Below are positions 17,301 to 25,951 of a DNA stretch of 64,000 nucleotides, in pieces; the first letter of the stretch is position 1; each line of letters starts with the position of its first letter. Source of the stretch: Petrimonas sulfuriphila (lineage in GTDB: Bacteria; Bacteroidota; Bacteroidia; Bacteroidales; Dysgonomonadaceae); the NCBI RefSeq assembly GCF_051201015.1, contig NZ_JBPEHI010000005.1; one strand, 5' to 3'. A program made the translations under genes and the position numbers. Below the pieces are notes generated by a model. It had not been told where the DNA came from and searched no databases. It saw only the letters and a program-made list of their open reading frames with translations.

Positions 17301-17756
17301 GACTGGAATGGAATCGCATTTTCATTTATTTTACAAGGTGTAGGAAAGAGAGACATTTGGTACTCCAACGAACTTTTCTGGCCCTGGTATGATGAGTTTA
17401 GCACACTGATGAACAGCCAACTTGATTATTGGACTCTTCAAAATACAAATGCATATTTCCCGCGTGTGTACGAGAGAGCAAAGGGCAATTCAGCAGCTAA
17501 CAGAATGACTCAAACTAAATACAAATTAAATGGAGCTTACCTGTCTGTTAAAAACATCACATTGTCTTACAGTTTTCCGAAATCAGTTATAGAAAAATAT
17601 AAACTTTATAATTTATCTATTTTCACTAGTGTGGAAGATTTGTATAATTTCAATAGTTTACCTCAGGGAATAGATGCTGAAGCTGAAGCAAAAGCTCGTG
17701 GATGGACATATCCATTTCTTACTAAATGGTCATTTGGGATGAGAATAGGTCTTTAA
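14343..17756 (+). CDS. SusC/RagA-type TonB-dependent transporter with STN domain
   Basis: This 1137-residue outer-membrane transporter begins with a signal peptide ending near MAQ. An STN domain follows (about 25-105: NVLRQIEEKSDYTFFYSNN), which contacts FecR. Then come a carboxypeptidase-D-like beta domain (GTIIDNNGETVIGATI, TVTDFDGNFTI; about 118-195), the plug (about 205-320, with the SusC mark GYGTLKKANLTGA and DAASSAIYGARAAFGVILI), and the beta barrel ending in a C-terminal aromatic-rich strand. It imports oligosaccharides by TonB energy together with SusD, encoded 18 bp downstream. The 255-bp gap before it holds no clear promoter. Confidence 0.95.
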   Translation: MKLQIKRIGISFMLLLLFSISPIMAQLNISASNTEIKNVLRQIEEKSDYTFFYSNNFLDLSQKVTINVKNETIDNTLNTLFRNTNIAYSISNKQIALTERKIHQQQVGGNNSQQTRKTVSGTIIDNNGETVIGATIIEKGNSTNGTVTDFDGNFTISVNPDAELEISYVGFQPQTVSVIGKNNIDVVLKEDTQTLDELVVVGYGTLKKANLTGATASVNMNEVLGDRPVVNASTALRGIVPGLQITSGTGEPGAGNTISIRGATSSINGGSPLVLVDNVEMDINMLDPNDIESVTVLKDAASSAIYGARAAFGVILITTKKGLTDDRFKVDYSNNFAISTPGNLPQKATPLQTINMFKEVGLTNWNNNSIDKWIGLIEDYNLNPSTYPEGNTTVDGVVYNLRPYNSINDMMSSYGFQQTHNISATGGNTKSSYRMSLGYVNEDGILVTNKDSYSRYNVSGYINSHAIPWLRPELDIKYTSSQRKLPESNAPYGIWGSAIAFHSYYPIGSIMNNNEEYFYNSPSYLIERAFPTTTDMDNLRLAGKVTITPFKDLNIIGEYTINKQFSDKTQFDPIFTYMRSQDNILENSTTPANSKFYHTDEKSNYNALNLYSDYTYKFKEHTFKIMSGFNQEKYSWQQFYKTRAEMINQNLPSISGGVGEVFADDAYSEYSIRSGFYRFNYDFAGKYLLETNGRYDGSSKFPKISRFGFFPSLSAGWRISEESFMDWTREYINSLKFRVSWGNIGNQNINPYMYVPGMEPYVTNWHIDNRRVYSLKMPLLVSSSFTWEKVETLDLGTDLTMFNNRLNLVYDWYQRDTKGMLADGAELPAVLGTGAPRENVADLRTNGWELTIGWSDRIGDVNYNLGFNLYDSKTKITKYDNEAGLLPKFNDRGELTQYYVGMDVNEQWGYTTDRFYTTDDFNSDGTLKDGIARVEGYTPNVGDILYKDFDGNGIINSGSNTLENPGDQKVIGNRGRRYQYGFTGGADWNGIAFSFILQGVGKRDIWYSNELFWPWYDEFSTLMNSQLDYWTLQNTNAYFPRVYERAKGNSAANRMTQTKYKLNGAYLSVKNITLSYSFPKSVIEKYKLYNLSIFTSVEDLYNFNSLPQGIDAEAEAKARGWTYPFLTKWSFGMRIGL

Positions 17757-17774
17757 TAATTTAAAAAAAATATA

Positions 17775-19589
17775 ATGAAAATAAAATCAATTTTTATAAG
17801 TTTATTACTACTGCTTGCTTTCAGTTGTAACGATAGCTTTTTGGAACTATACCCCAAAGATGAACAAACTGAAGCAACAGCCTTTGTGTCTAATGAGAAT
17901 TTTAAAACTTATTCATGGGGACTATACGAAATTTTTCCGGGTTATTCTGATCGCGATTTTATAGGCGATGTAAATGGCGGGTTATTTACCATGATGTCTG
18001 CTGGAGGACAGACAACCTGGTCAATGGGAAATGTGATTGTCCCCAGTTCAGGTGGTGATTGGGATTTTTCTTTCATCCGTCGTTGCAATATTATGCTTGA
18101 TAATATTGATAACTCTTCCATGAGTGAAACTGATAAAAAGCATTGGAGGGCTGTAGGATTGTTCTTCAGGTCTTATAGATATATCCAACTTTTGCTTAAA
18201 TTTGGGGATTTACCATGGGTTGAAAATACATTGAATGATACTTCTCCTGAATTATATATGCCTCGAGATTCACGTGATCTTGTTGCATCTAATATTCTTA
18301 GAGATTTGACAGAAGCGGAACAAAATATCAAAACAAATGGTGATGGTAAGAATACTATTAATAACTTAGTGATAAATGCTTTGTTATCTCGGTTCGGATT
18401 ATTTGAAGGTACTTGGAGAAAATATCATGGTTTAACAGAGGCTAATAGATATTTTGAAGCTTCAGTAAATGCTTCACGCAAAGTAATTGCAAAAGTACCC
18501 AATGTCCACAATAACTTTGATCTACTATTTAATTCTGAAGATTTATCTTCTGTAGAAGAGGTTCTTCTTTTCAAACAATATACTCCCGGTTTAACAGGGC
18601 ATGCGCTAACAAGACGAGTGCGAACTGGAGAAATGCAAGTAGAAGGCACTCGATATTTAGTAGATAGTTATTTATGTACCGATGGACGACCTATTTCAAC
18701 GAGTACGGTGTATAATGGAAATACCAATGAGTACGATAATTTCCGCAATCGTGATAGGAGATTATATTTAACCATTTGCCCACCCTTTAAAACAGGAGAT
18801 GCATTCTCCGGAAATATAACAACATGGACGCGACACTTCAACCCGGCATTTAGTGAATACATTGATTTGATTAATGATGCTGACTGGAAAGGTTCAAAAT
18901 CACTTCCTACATCAAATTTTAGGAATTTGTATTGCACTAGAATGCCTAATTTAGCAAGTGCAACTAATGGTATTTTCAATTGGGGAAAAACGTGGATGGG
19001 ATATTTTGTATGGCGTTATTATAATACAACAACAGATGTTTCTACAAATACAGATGTGGGTACTACGGACGCACCAATTTTCAGAGTAGCTGAAGTGATG
19101 TTAAATTATGCGGAAGCTGCATTTGAATTAAATCAATTTACACAAGAAATAGCAGATGCAACCATTAATAAATTGCGTATTCGTGGTGGTGTTAATAAAA
19201 TGCTGATCGATCAAATTGACGCAAATTGGGATTCAAATCGTGACATGGATGTTCCCCCAGTTCTATGGGAGATTCGTCGTGAACGTATAGCTGAACTTGC
19301 AACCGAAGGTTTTCATTTCAATGATTTACGTCGTTGGAAAAAAACGGAAAAAGTGTTGAACAAGCAGCCTCGCGGTGCTTTTGTAAATAAAGCCGATTTT
19401 GGGAATAGCTCAACAACTAAATTACAAGACGAAAATGGAGTCACCATCACTGGCGATAATACACAAGGTTATTTATGGTATTATAATGTTCCAAATGGAT
19501 GGCAATCTCATTACTACCTATACCCTTTGCCTTTAAATGATTTAGCTCTAAATCCAAATCTTTCTCAAAATCCCGGTTGGAATAAATAA
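17775..19589 (+). CDS. SusD/RagB-type glycan-binding lipoprotein
   Basis: This 604-residue protein has a lipoprotein signal (LLLLLAFSC, Cys18) followed by NDSFLELYPKDEQTEATAF, a typical SusD start. It has the family's helical TPR frame and the C-terminal block VLWEIRRERIAELATEGFHFNDLRRWK, ending in LYPLPLNDLALNPNLSQNPGW. It sits on the outer membrane as the lid of the SusC channel and captures glycan. A terminator-like hairpin follows, so downstream enzymes may be expressed less than SusCD. Confidence 0.95.
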   Translation: MKIKSIFISLLLLLAFSCNDSFLELYPKDEQTEATAFVSNENFKTYSWGLYEIFPGYSDRDFIGDVNGGLFTMMSAGGQTTWSMGNVIVPSSGGDWDFSFIRRCNIMLDNIDNSSMSETDKKHWRAVGLFFRSYRYIQLLLKFGDLPWVENTLNDTSPELYMPRDSRDLVASNILRDLTEAEQNIKTNGDGKNTINNLVINALLSRFGLFEGTWRKYHGLTEANRYFEASVNASRKVIAKVPNVHNNFDLLFNSEDLSSVEEVLLFKQYTPGLTGHALTRRVRTGEMQVEGTRYLVDSYLCTDGRPISTSTVYNGNTNEYDNFRNRDRRLYLTICPPFKTGDAFSGNITTWTRHFNPAFSEYIDLINDADWKGSKSLPTSNFRNLYCTRMPNLASATNGIFNWGKTWMGYFVWRYYNTTTDVSTNTDVGTTDAPIFRVAEVMLNYAEAAFELNQFTQEIADATINKLRIRGGVNKMLIDQIDANWDSNRDMDVPPVLWEIRRERIAELATEGFHFNDLRRWKKTEKVLNKQPRGAFVNKADFGNSSTTKLQDENGVTITGDNTQGYLWYYNVPNGWQSHYYLYPLPLNDLALNPNLSQNPGWNK

Positions 19590-19596
19590 AATATTG

Positions 19597-19630
19597 CTCA
19601 GGGTACTTTATGTAATGTATCCTGAGTTTT
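19597..19630 (+). terminator. Hairpin terminator or attenuator between SusD and the GH2 gene
   Basis: CTCAGGGTAC (19597-19606) pairs with GTATCCTGAG (19617-19626), with one G-T pair, followed by TTTTATTTTC. Inside a PUL such a signal would lower enzyme expression relative to SusCD. Confidence 0.7.
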
Positions 19631-19667
19631 ATTTTCTTCTCTTATTTATAAACATTAATTTTCTTAA

Positions 19668-21659
19668 ATGAATAAAATCATCTTAACCACACTTGTGCTT
19701 TTTATGTCGATGTTGATTTTTTCACAAGAACGACAAGTTATTAACATCAATAATGATTGGCAATTTGTGCCAGGTTATGAAGTACAAAAAAAAAATTTGA
19801 CGGAAATTTCTTTACCTCATACTTGGAATATTGATGCAACTAGTGGAAAAGTAGATTACTATCGAGGCTTTGGTAATTATCAAAAAAAACTTTTAATTCC
19901 TGAAAGTTGGCAAAACAAAGTGGTGTTTTTACGATTTGGTGCTGTGAATCATACAGCGACCGTGCAAATAAACGGTAAGACTGTGGGTGAACACTTTGGG
20001 GGATACACTGCTTTTGGATTTGATATTTCCGATGACTTGATATATGGAGCTGAAAATACTATTGGAGTACGCGTCTCAAACGCTGTTGATTTGGGAATTA
20101 TGCCTTTGTTAGGCGATTTCAATTTCTATGGAGGAATATATCGAGATGTTGAGATTCTACTTCTGCCTGAAAATCATATTTCCGTAAATCAATCTGCATC
20201 AAATGGAGTGAGAATTGTTCAAAACCGAATCTCGAAAGATAACGCTAATTTCACTATGCGGGTGGCTGTTAAAAATGAAGGAAAGCTTACCATTAATGTT
20301 AAAGATAATGAAGGAAAAATTATTGCTTCAAAAGAGAAAATTGTTACAAATTCTAACAAAACACAATTTGTTGAAATCCCATTTTCAGTAAAAAAACCAC
20401 ATTTGTGGAATGGACGTAAAGATCCATATCTTTATACTGCTGAAATAGAGTATGGAGAAGACTTTATTAAACAGAACTTCGGTTTACGTTATTATGAAGT
20501 GGATGCTCAAAATCGTTTTTGGTTAAATGGCGAATTGTTACAATTGCGTGGTGTAGGAAGGCATCAAGATTTTTCAAATGTAGGCAATGCAATTTATCGT
20601 CACCAAATGGAAATCGACATGAAGTTAATGCTCGAAATGGGTGTAAATGCTGTTAGGCTTACCCATTACCCTCATGATCCTTATTTCTTGGAACTTTGTG
20701 ACAAAAAAGGGATTATTGTTTGGAGTGAAATCCCTTTCGTGGGTCCAGGAGGTTATCGTGATAAAGGTTTTGTTGATACCGAGCGGTTTAAAGAAAACGG
20801 GAAACAGCAACTTTTAGAAATGATAGAACAATTATATAATCATCCTTCAATTTTATTTTGGGGAATTTTTAACGAATTGAAGGAAGAAGGCGATAATCCG
20901 ACGGAGTACGTGCGAGAACTTAACGCATTGGCAAAAACTGTTGATCCTTCCCGGCTTACCGTTGCGGCAAGCAATCAAGATGAAGAAATTAATTTTATTA
21001 CCGATTTAATAGGTTTTAATCAATATTCTGGGTGGTACGGGGGTAATCCCTCTGATATAGGAGTTTTGGGGAAAAATATACGTACTCTGTATCCGAATTT
21101 AAAAGTTTCCATTTCAGAGTATGGGGCAGGTGCTAGTCCATTTCATCAGCAAGATTCATTAATTAAGACCTCACCAACGAGTCGCTGGCATCCCGAAAAC
21201 TGGCAAACTTATTTTCACGAAGAGCATTGGAAAGTTATAAATGAACAAAACTATTTCTGGGGAACATTCGTATGGGTAATGTTCGATTTCTATGCTGCCC
21301 ATCGTGCTGAGGGTGAGAGAAATGGTATTAATGACAAAGGGTTGGTCAGCATTGATCGTTTAGTGAAAAAAGATGCTTTTTATTTTTATAAAGCCAACTG
21401 GAACAGTGATGATCCTTTTGTTTATATAGTTGAACGCAGAAATACAAGAAGAAACAATAATACGCAAACGATCAAGGTCTTTGCTAATACTAAAACTGTT
21501 GAGCTGTTCCTGAATGGGAAAAGTTTAGGTATACATAAAAGCGACGGATACGGCACTTTTGTCTGGGTCGGTTGCAGTTTAAGTAAAGGAAAAAATATTA
21601 TCCGGGCTGTATCTGAAGATAAAAGTATTAACGATGGTATCGAAATTGAAATATTATGA
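19668..21659 (+). CDS. Glycoside hydrolase family 2 enzyme
   Basis: This 663-residue secreted or periplasmic enzyme has a signal peptide ending near FSQ. An N-terminal sugar-binding domain follows (WQFVPGYEV, EISLPHTWN, VNHTATVQINGKTVGEHFGG), then an Ig-like domain (about 190-285), and the TIM barrel starting at LNGELLQLRGVGRHQD. The acid/base Glu is in WGIFNELKEEG (about 403) and the nucleophile Glu in VSISEYGAG (about 485). The C-terminus is a small beta domain. The fold covers beta-galactosidases, beta-glucuronidases and beta-mannosidases; the linkage cannot be fixed here. The adjacent sulfatase suggests a sulfated substrate. Its stop overlaps the sulfatase ATG. Confidence 0.92.
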   Translation: MNKIILTTLVLFMSMLIFSQERQVININNDWQFVPGYEVQKKNLTEISLPHTWNIDATSGKVDYYRGFGNYQKKLLIPESWQNKVVFLRFGAVNHTATVQINGKTVGEHFGGYTAFGFDISDDLIYGAENTIGVRVSNAVDLGIMPLLGDFNFYGGIYRDVEILLLPENHISVNQSASNGVRIVQNRISKDNANFTMRVAVKNEGKLTINVKDNEGKIIASKEKIVTNSNKTQFVEIPFSVKKPHLWNGRKDPYLYTAEIEYGEDFIKQNFGLRYYEVDAQNRFWLNGELLQLRGVGRHQDFSNVGNAIYRHQMEIDMKLMLEMGVNAVRLTHYPHDPYFLELCDKKGIIVWSEIPFVGPGGYRDKGFVDTERFKENGKQQLLEMIEQLYNHPSILFWGIFNELKEEGDNPTEYVRELNALAKTVDPSRLTVAASNQDEEINFITDLIGFNQYSGWYGGNPSDIGVLGKNIRTLYPNLKVSISEYGAGASPFHQQDSLIKTSPTSRWHPENWQTYFHEEHWKVINEQNYFWGTFVWVMFDFYAAHRAEGERNGINDKGLVSIDRLVKKDAFYFYKANWNSDDPFVYIVERRNTRRNNNTQTIKVFANTKTVELFLNGKSLGIHKSDGYGTFVWVGCSLSKGKNIIRAVSEDKSINDGIEIEIL

Positions 21660-23080
21660 GAATTAAAAAGTTAGTAACATTCCCCGCTTTCCTGTCAATA
21701 ACGGCATTAGCAGCCCAATCACCAACAAAACCTAATGTATTATTTATTATTGTTGACGACTTACGTCCCGAATTGAGTTGTTATGGTGTTGATGCAATTA
21801 AAACACCGAACATCGACCGTTTGGCAAGCAGATCAACAACGTTTTTAAATGCATACTGTAATATACCCGTAAGTGGGGCATCTAGGGCAAGTTTGTTTAC
21901 CGGTATGTATCCAAAGTTTCCGGAACGATTCATCGATTATACTACACGGGCGCAGGTGGATGCGCCTGAAGCTGTGCCATTTTCAAAAATATTTACGGAT
22001 AACGGTTATCATACTATTTCCAACGGAAAGGTATTTCATCACATTGATGATCATGCGGACTCGTGGAGCGAACCGCCTTTCCGTACGCATCCCGATGGAT
22101 ATGATGTCTATAGTAATGAGTATAACCGGTGGGAATTGTGGTTGAACGAAGAATCGGGTAATTATATCAATCCTAAAACATTGCGTGGTCCATATTGTGA
22201 ATCGGCAGAGGTGCCGGATTCAGCATACGATGACGGGAAGTTGGCACTTAAAGCTATCTCGGATTTGAAACGCATGAAAAAAACAGATAAGCCATTTTTT
22301 ATTGGAGTAGGGTTCTGGAAGCCACACCTGCCTTTTAACGCACCCAAAAAATATTGGGATATGTATGATCGAAACGAGATCCCATTACCCAGCAATCGAT
22401 TTCGGCCCGTAAATTTACCCTTAGAAGTGCAGAACTCGGGTGAGATATACTCATATGCACGAGTCCGTGAACCAGAAGATACAGAATATCTGCGTGAACT
22501 GCGACATGGATATTATGCTTGTGTAAGTTACGTGGATGCACAGATAGGAATGATTTTAGACACCCTGGAAGAACTTGATCTGGAGAAAAATACAATCATA
22601 ATGCTTCTGGGCGATCATGGCTGGAATCTTGGAGAACACAATTTTATAGGTAAACATAATCTGATGAAAACATCGGTACAGACTCCTCTGATCGTTTACG
22701 TTCCCTGGCTTGATGGAGGTAAAACACTCTCCATGGTGGAATTCGTAGACCTTTATCCAACACTTGCCGATCTGTGCGATCTGCCTGTTAACGGAAACCA
22801 GCTCGATGGGAAAAGTTTTGTTCCGGTTCTGTATAATTCTGATCAGAAAATAAAAGATAATGTTTTTGTTCAATGGCAGGGTGGATATGGTATATTAACC
22901 AATCGTTTCAATTATGCTGAATGGGAAAAAAATGATAACGATGAATCTATTATGATTTTTGATCATAAGAATGATCCACAAGAAAATAAAAATAGTGCAG
23001 ATAAATTTCGTTATTATTTTACGAAAAAAAAATTATCAGAAAAAGTAAAAAGAAGGAAAAATCTAGATAAAAAAGATTAA
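21656..23080 (+). CDS. Family S1 sulfatase, serine-type, iduronate-sulfatase-like
   Basis: This 474-residue sulfatase has a signal peptide ending near LAAQ. Metal ligands appear in NVLFIIVDDLRPEL, and the formylglycine site is PVSGASRASLFTG, with Ser at about residue 72. This is the S-x-A-x-R form, which needs a radical-SAM maturase (anSME) to become active. FIGVGFWKPHLPFNAPKKYW and LLGDHGWNLGEHNFIGKHNLMK match the iduronate-2-sulfatase-like (S1_7-type) group. The lysine-rich end (about 450-474) is unusual. ATGA overlap with GH2 indicates coupled translation; the maturase must be elsewhere. Confidence 0.9.
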   Translation: MRIKKLVTFPAFLSITALAAQSPTKPNVLFIIVDDLRPELSCYGVDAIKTPNIDRLASRSTTFLNAYCNIPVSGASRASLFTGMYPKFPERFIDYTTRAQVDAPEAVPFSKIFTDNGYHTISNGKVFHHIDDHADSWSEPPFRTHPDGYDVYSNEYNRWELWLNEESGNYINPKTLRGPYCESAEVPDSAYDDGKLALKAISDLKRMKKTDKPFFIGVGFWKPHLPFNAPKKYWDMYDRNEIPLPSNRFRPVNLPLEVQNSGEIYSYARVREPEDTEYLRELRHGYYACVSYVDAQIGMILDTLEELDLEKNTIIMLLGDHGWNLGEHNFIGKHNLMKTSVQTPLIVYVPWLDGGKTLSMVEFVDLYPTLADLCDLPVNGNQLDGKSFVPVLYNSDQKIKDNVFVQWQGGYGILTNRFNYAEWEKNDNDESIMIFDHKNDPQENKNSADKFRYYFTKKKLSEKVKRRKNLDKKD

Positions 23081-23190
23081 AAACAGGAAGGGTGTTTTCA
23101 GGAATATTCGAAGTAAAATGAGCTCCATCTATAAAATTGAACAATATATGTATATCTTTTTTGATGTAAGTTGTGCTATATCGATAGATG

Positions 23191-23230
23191 CGATACAAAA
23201 TGAGTGATATTTTTTTGTATCGTATTTTTC
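23191..23230 (+). terminator. Terminator at the end of the glycan locus
   Basis: CGATACAAAA (23191-23200) pairs perfectly with TTTTGTATCG (23213-23222), followed by TATTTTTC. It lies 110 bp after the sulfatase stop. AAGGGTGTTT at about 23090 is also inverted as AAACACCCTT at about 23237. Confidence 0.65.
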
Positions 23231-23286
23231 TTTCCAAACACCCTTTTGGTTTTAGGAAGGGGATTTGAAAAGAAAAATACTTGGCT

Positions 23287-23836
23287 CTATTTCATGCGTT
23301 TGATAAGTTTTAAATATTCATAGTTACGAGGTATTACTGTTTCATTAGAATCCCAAAACTTAGATGTTACATCAGGTTGTATAGGGATTAAATTTTCGAC
23401 CGATTTCAGCTTCTGATAGGGAGTTTTTCCATTCAGGGCGGAATGATGTCTTTTCTTGTTATAAAACTCCTGCCATTCAACAGCTAAATACGCTAAATCA
23501 AGAGAGGTGTCAGTTAAATCAAAAAATGACCAAAATTCTGTTTTATCTGTTTGTTGAGTCCTTTCAACTTTACCATTCAAGTGAGGACTTCTTGGTTTTA
23601 TCGGTCTGAATTTGATGAAATGTTCATGTAGTTCCTCCTGGAAAGCATCGTTGAAGAACTCTGTTCCCCAGTCTGTTTGTATACATTGAATGGGGAACTG
23701 TAGCGTATCAAGAATCTCTCCCAGAAAATGAATAGTACTTTCAACTTTTTTATTGGGATAGATTCTAATCACTTTCATTCGGGTACAATCATCAATAGCA
23801 GTAAATTGATAAGCTTTATCTCTCAGTTTAGTTCAC
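23287..23836 (-). pseudogene. Truncated DDE transposase (IS481/IS3-like integrase core)
   Basis: The frame is open upstream of the ATG at 23778 up to the IS4 end near 23836, reading KLRDKAYQFTAIDDCTR before the ATG. It contains the catalytic-core Asp of AIDDCTR, the second Asp in IQTDWGTEF, and the Glu in PHLNGKVERTQQTDK, followed by HHSALNGKTPYQKL. The N-terminal HTH half is missing: the sequence beyond the IS4 element does not continue the frame, so the gene is broken and cannot be repaired by simple IS4 excision. Confidence 0.8.
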
Positions 23837-25149
23837 TAGTGTCCACTAAAAAATTGGCACTGTATAAATATTAAAAAACAAACAAACTTGGTTCACTTGA
23901 ACCGCATCGTTCATTGACATTATTGAAGTTAGATTTGTTGAGCAAGTCTTTTAAATTGGCCTTGTCCGTTAGTGACATGCTGAGTATTTGAAGCATCTCA
24001 TAGACGGTGCATTCGAGTTTAAAATTATGATGTATAATAGCCACAAGACAGTAAGTGGTGATCGCTGAGTATATCTGGATACGGACTGCATTCTCAGTTA
24101 CACCCCAGAATTTTTGGATATTGAGATGCTGTTTCATCCATTTGAAAAACAGCTCAATCTGCCATCTGTTCTTGTAAAGAAGTGCAACTTGTAATGCGTC
24201 AAGGCTAAAAACGTTGGTAAGAAACGTGAACTCCCGGTCTTGATCTTCGTCGTAGAAGACAATTTTTCGCAAGGGTTTCGGGTAATGCTTTTCGCTCATA
24301 TATCCGGTGAATATCACCACACAATCTGAGCGAACGTTTTTGGGCATCCTTCTTTTCCATCTTACAGCCTTGCATTGCAGATTGTTCTTGGCTCTCACCA
24401 CAAACATTGATCGAATCTCGTTGATCTTAAACAAGCGTTTGAAGTCATTGTAGCCACGGTCGAAGATATAGAAGGAGCCGGGTTCATAGGGAATGACATC
24501 CATAGCATTTACATCATTGACTGCTGCGGGAGTGATATGGAAAAACGTTGGGATCTGGGTTTCCAGATCAAACAGGGTATGGATTTTAACTCCTCCCCTG
24601 GTCTTTCTGAAACGAGCCCATTGATAAACGTTCAAACATAGGTCAATGGTGGTAGAATCAAAGGCATAGACTTTTCCTCCCAGCTTGAAGATATTGTCCA
24701 TACGTTTTGATTGGGCTTTGCCAACCATGTAGTATGCAAATTCTTCAAAGATTCGATAGTCACGATTGGTATTTGCTTTGGATAGATTGCTTAGTTTGAC
24801 ATCACTGCCAAACCCGAGATGATAGCCTTTTCCCCGATGTGCACCAAAAGCCATTGCCAGATCCCTTAGGCTTTTTCTATTGCAGAGTTGGCCGAACATG
24901 AGAACATGCAGTTGATTCCAGCAGGTGAAAGACTTGATATAGCGGTTTCCTTGGTACTTATCCACGACATGCCTGAACTTGTCGGCATTTAGGAACTCGA
25001 CTAATTGGGCAAAAACGAACTTCTCTTTATGCATAATGTATTGTATATCAATACAAAGACAAATTGAAATCGTCGCACCCCAAAAGACGCTACAACTATC
25101 TAATATTCAATAATTTCAAAGAGATTTTGCGAATTTTTAGTGGACACTA
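23837..25149. mobile_element. Complete IS4-family insertion sequence
   Basis: TAGTGTCCACTAAAAA (23837-23852) is a near-perfect terminal inverted repeat of TTTTTAGTGGACACTA (25134-25149). The 1313-bp element carries one intact transposase gene. Flanks read GTTCAC on the left and ATGAAA on the right, with no target duplication. Either flanking DNA was deleted after insertion or two copies recombined. Confidence 0.9.
23871..25034 (-). CDS. IS4-family transposase
   Basis: This 387-residue protein is full length. It has the N-terminal DUF4372-like region (FAQLVEFLNADKF), the DDE residues in KVYAFDSTTIDLC, FYIFDRGYNDF and the YREK-like RWQIELFFKWMKQHL. The family cuts and pastes DNA by hairpin intermediates. 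No frameshift is seen, so the element may still move. Confidence 0.92.
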   Translation of the reverse strand: MHKEKFVFAQLVEFLNADKFRHVVDKYQGNRYIKSFTCWNQLHVLMFGQLCNRKSLRDLAMAFGAHRGKGYHLGFGSDVKLSNLSKANTNRDYRIFEEFAYYMVGKAQSKRMDNIFKLGGKVYAFDSTTIDLCLNVYQWARFRKTRGGVKIHTLFDLETQIPTFFHITPAAVNDVNAMDVIPYEPGSFYIFDRGYNDFKRLFKINEIRSMFVVRAKNNLQCKAVRWKRRMPKNVRSDCVVIFTGYMSEKHYPKPLRKIVFYDEDQDREFTFLTNVFSLDALQVALLYKNRWQIELFFKWMKQHLNIQKFWGVTENAVRIQIYSAITTYCLVAIIHHNFKLECTVYEMLQILSMSLTDKANLKDLLNKSNFNNVNERCGSSEPSLFVF

Positions 25150-25631
25150 ATGAAATTTAATAAGTAAATGTTGCCCAATAATCATAATTCCCAAAATAGT
25201 CGTTGTCCGTTAATCAATATTGCGATTCGGAATGTAATATCTGCTTTGAAAGTACAATGTTGTCCTGTTATGAGGAAGTTTTAGTACAAATGTAGTGACT
25301 TAAATGAAATTTTCAAAAAAACCATAAAAGAGCTTGCATATTGGTTGAAAAAGCGAATCATTTTTAAGTGATAAAGAGGCTGTTTCACGGTTTTCATTTT
25401 CATGAACGAAAAATTGCCTAGTTGCTTGAAAATTAGAGATTTTAAGACTATTTGAAATGGTGCAGAAGTAATGTTAAATTTTACAGACCAACGACAATGT
25501 ACTACTTCCACCTCATCCAGGTGAAATAATTCCGCAAAAATAATCCGCCTTCACCAGACCACTTCCGACACCATCACATACATCGATCATCTTGAGTAGC
25601 GTGAATTCTTTACAGTTGTTACCCGAAGGAG

Positions 25632-25788
25632 GAGGCTACTTTCGGTACCCTGAAAAACAAAAAATTGCAAACGGTTCTTCTACAGGGGTAAAGACAGGGC
25701 AGAAGTGAAGTATGTATTGTTCTCGATTGCACATAACCTGCTAAAGTGGCATTATAAGGTTTATCAGGGGCTATTTTTATCTTTTTAG
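25632..25788 (+). pseudogene. C-terminal fragment of an IS1182-type transposase, frameshifted
   Basis: EATFGTLKNKKLQTVLLQG ends at TAA after a frameshift, and the reading continues one frame over with KDRAEVKYVLFSIAHNLLKW. This FG-x-K ... AHNL pattern is the usual C-terminus of IS1182 transposases. It is non-functional. Confidence 0.65.
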
Positions 25789-25823
25789 ATGTTATTATCT
25801 ACTAAAAGAAGACAGAAAAAAGT

Positions 25824-25857
25824 CGTCTCATAGTTTATTATGAGACGGCCTCTTTTT
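25824..25857 (+). terminator. Hairpin with T run at the IS1182 remnant end
   Basis: CGTCTCATA (25824-25832) pairs with TATGAGACG (25839-25847), followed by GCCTCTTTTT. It can end transcription and overlaps the right inverted repeat. Confidence 0.55.
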
Positions 25858-25951
25858 GCGTGCCTGTAAATAAACGTGGACAACGCTCCAGATCTATCCT
25901 CCTAATTGATAGACAAAGGCAATTGCCTATTCGTTTTTCTTCGCCAGCATG

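Larger units (their letters stand above)
25373..25857. mobile_element. Internally deleted IS1182-type element with both ends
   Basis: AAAGAGGCTGTTTCA (25373-25387) is matched by TGAGACGGCCTCTTT (25841-25855) in inverted orientation (13 of 15). Between them are scraps of the transposase start (LLPPHPGEIIPQK near 25500, SDTITYIDHLE near 25590) and end. The span is about 485 bp instead of the usual about 1.6 kb. The region 25,150-25,372 holds no gene I can see. Confidence 0.6.
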
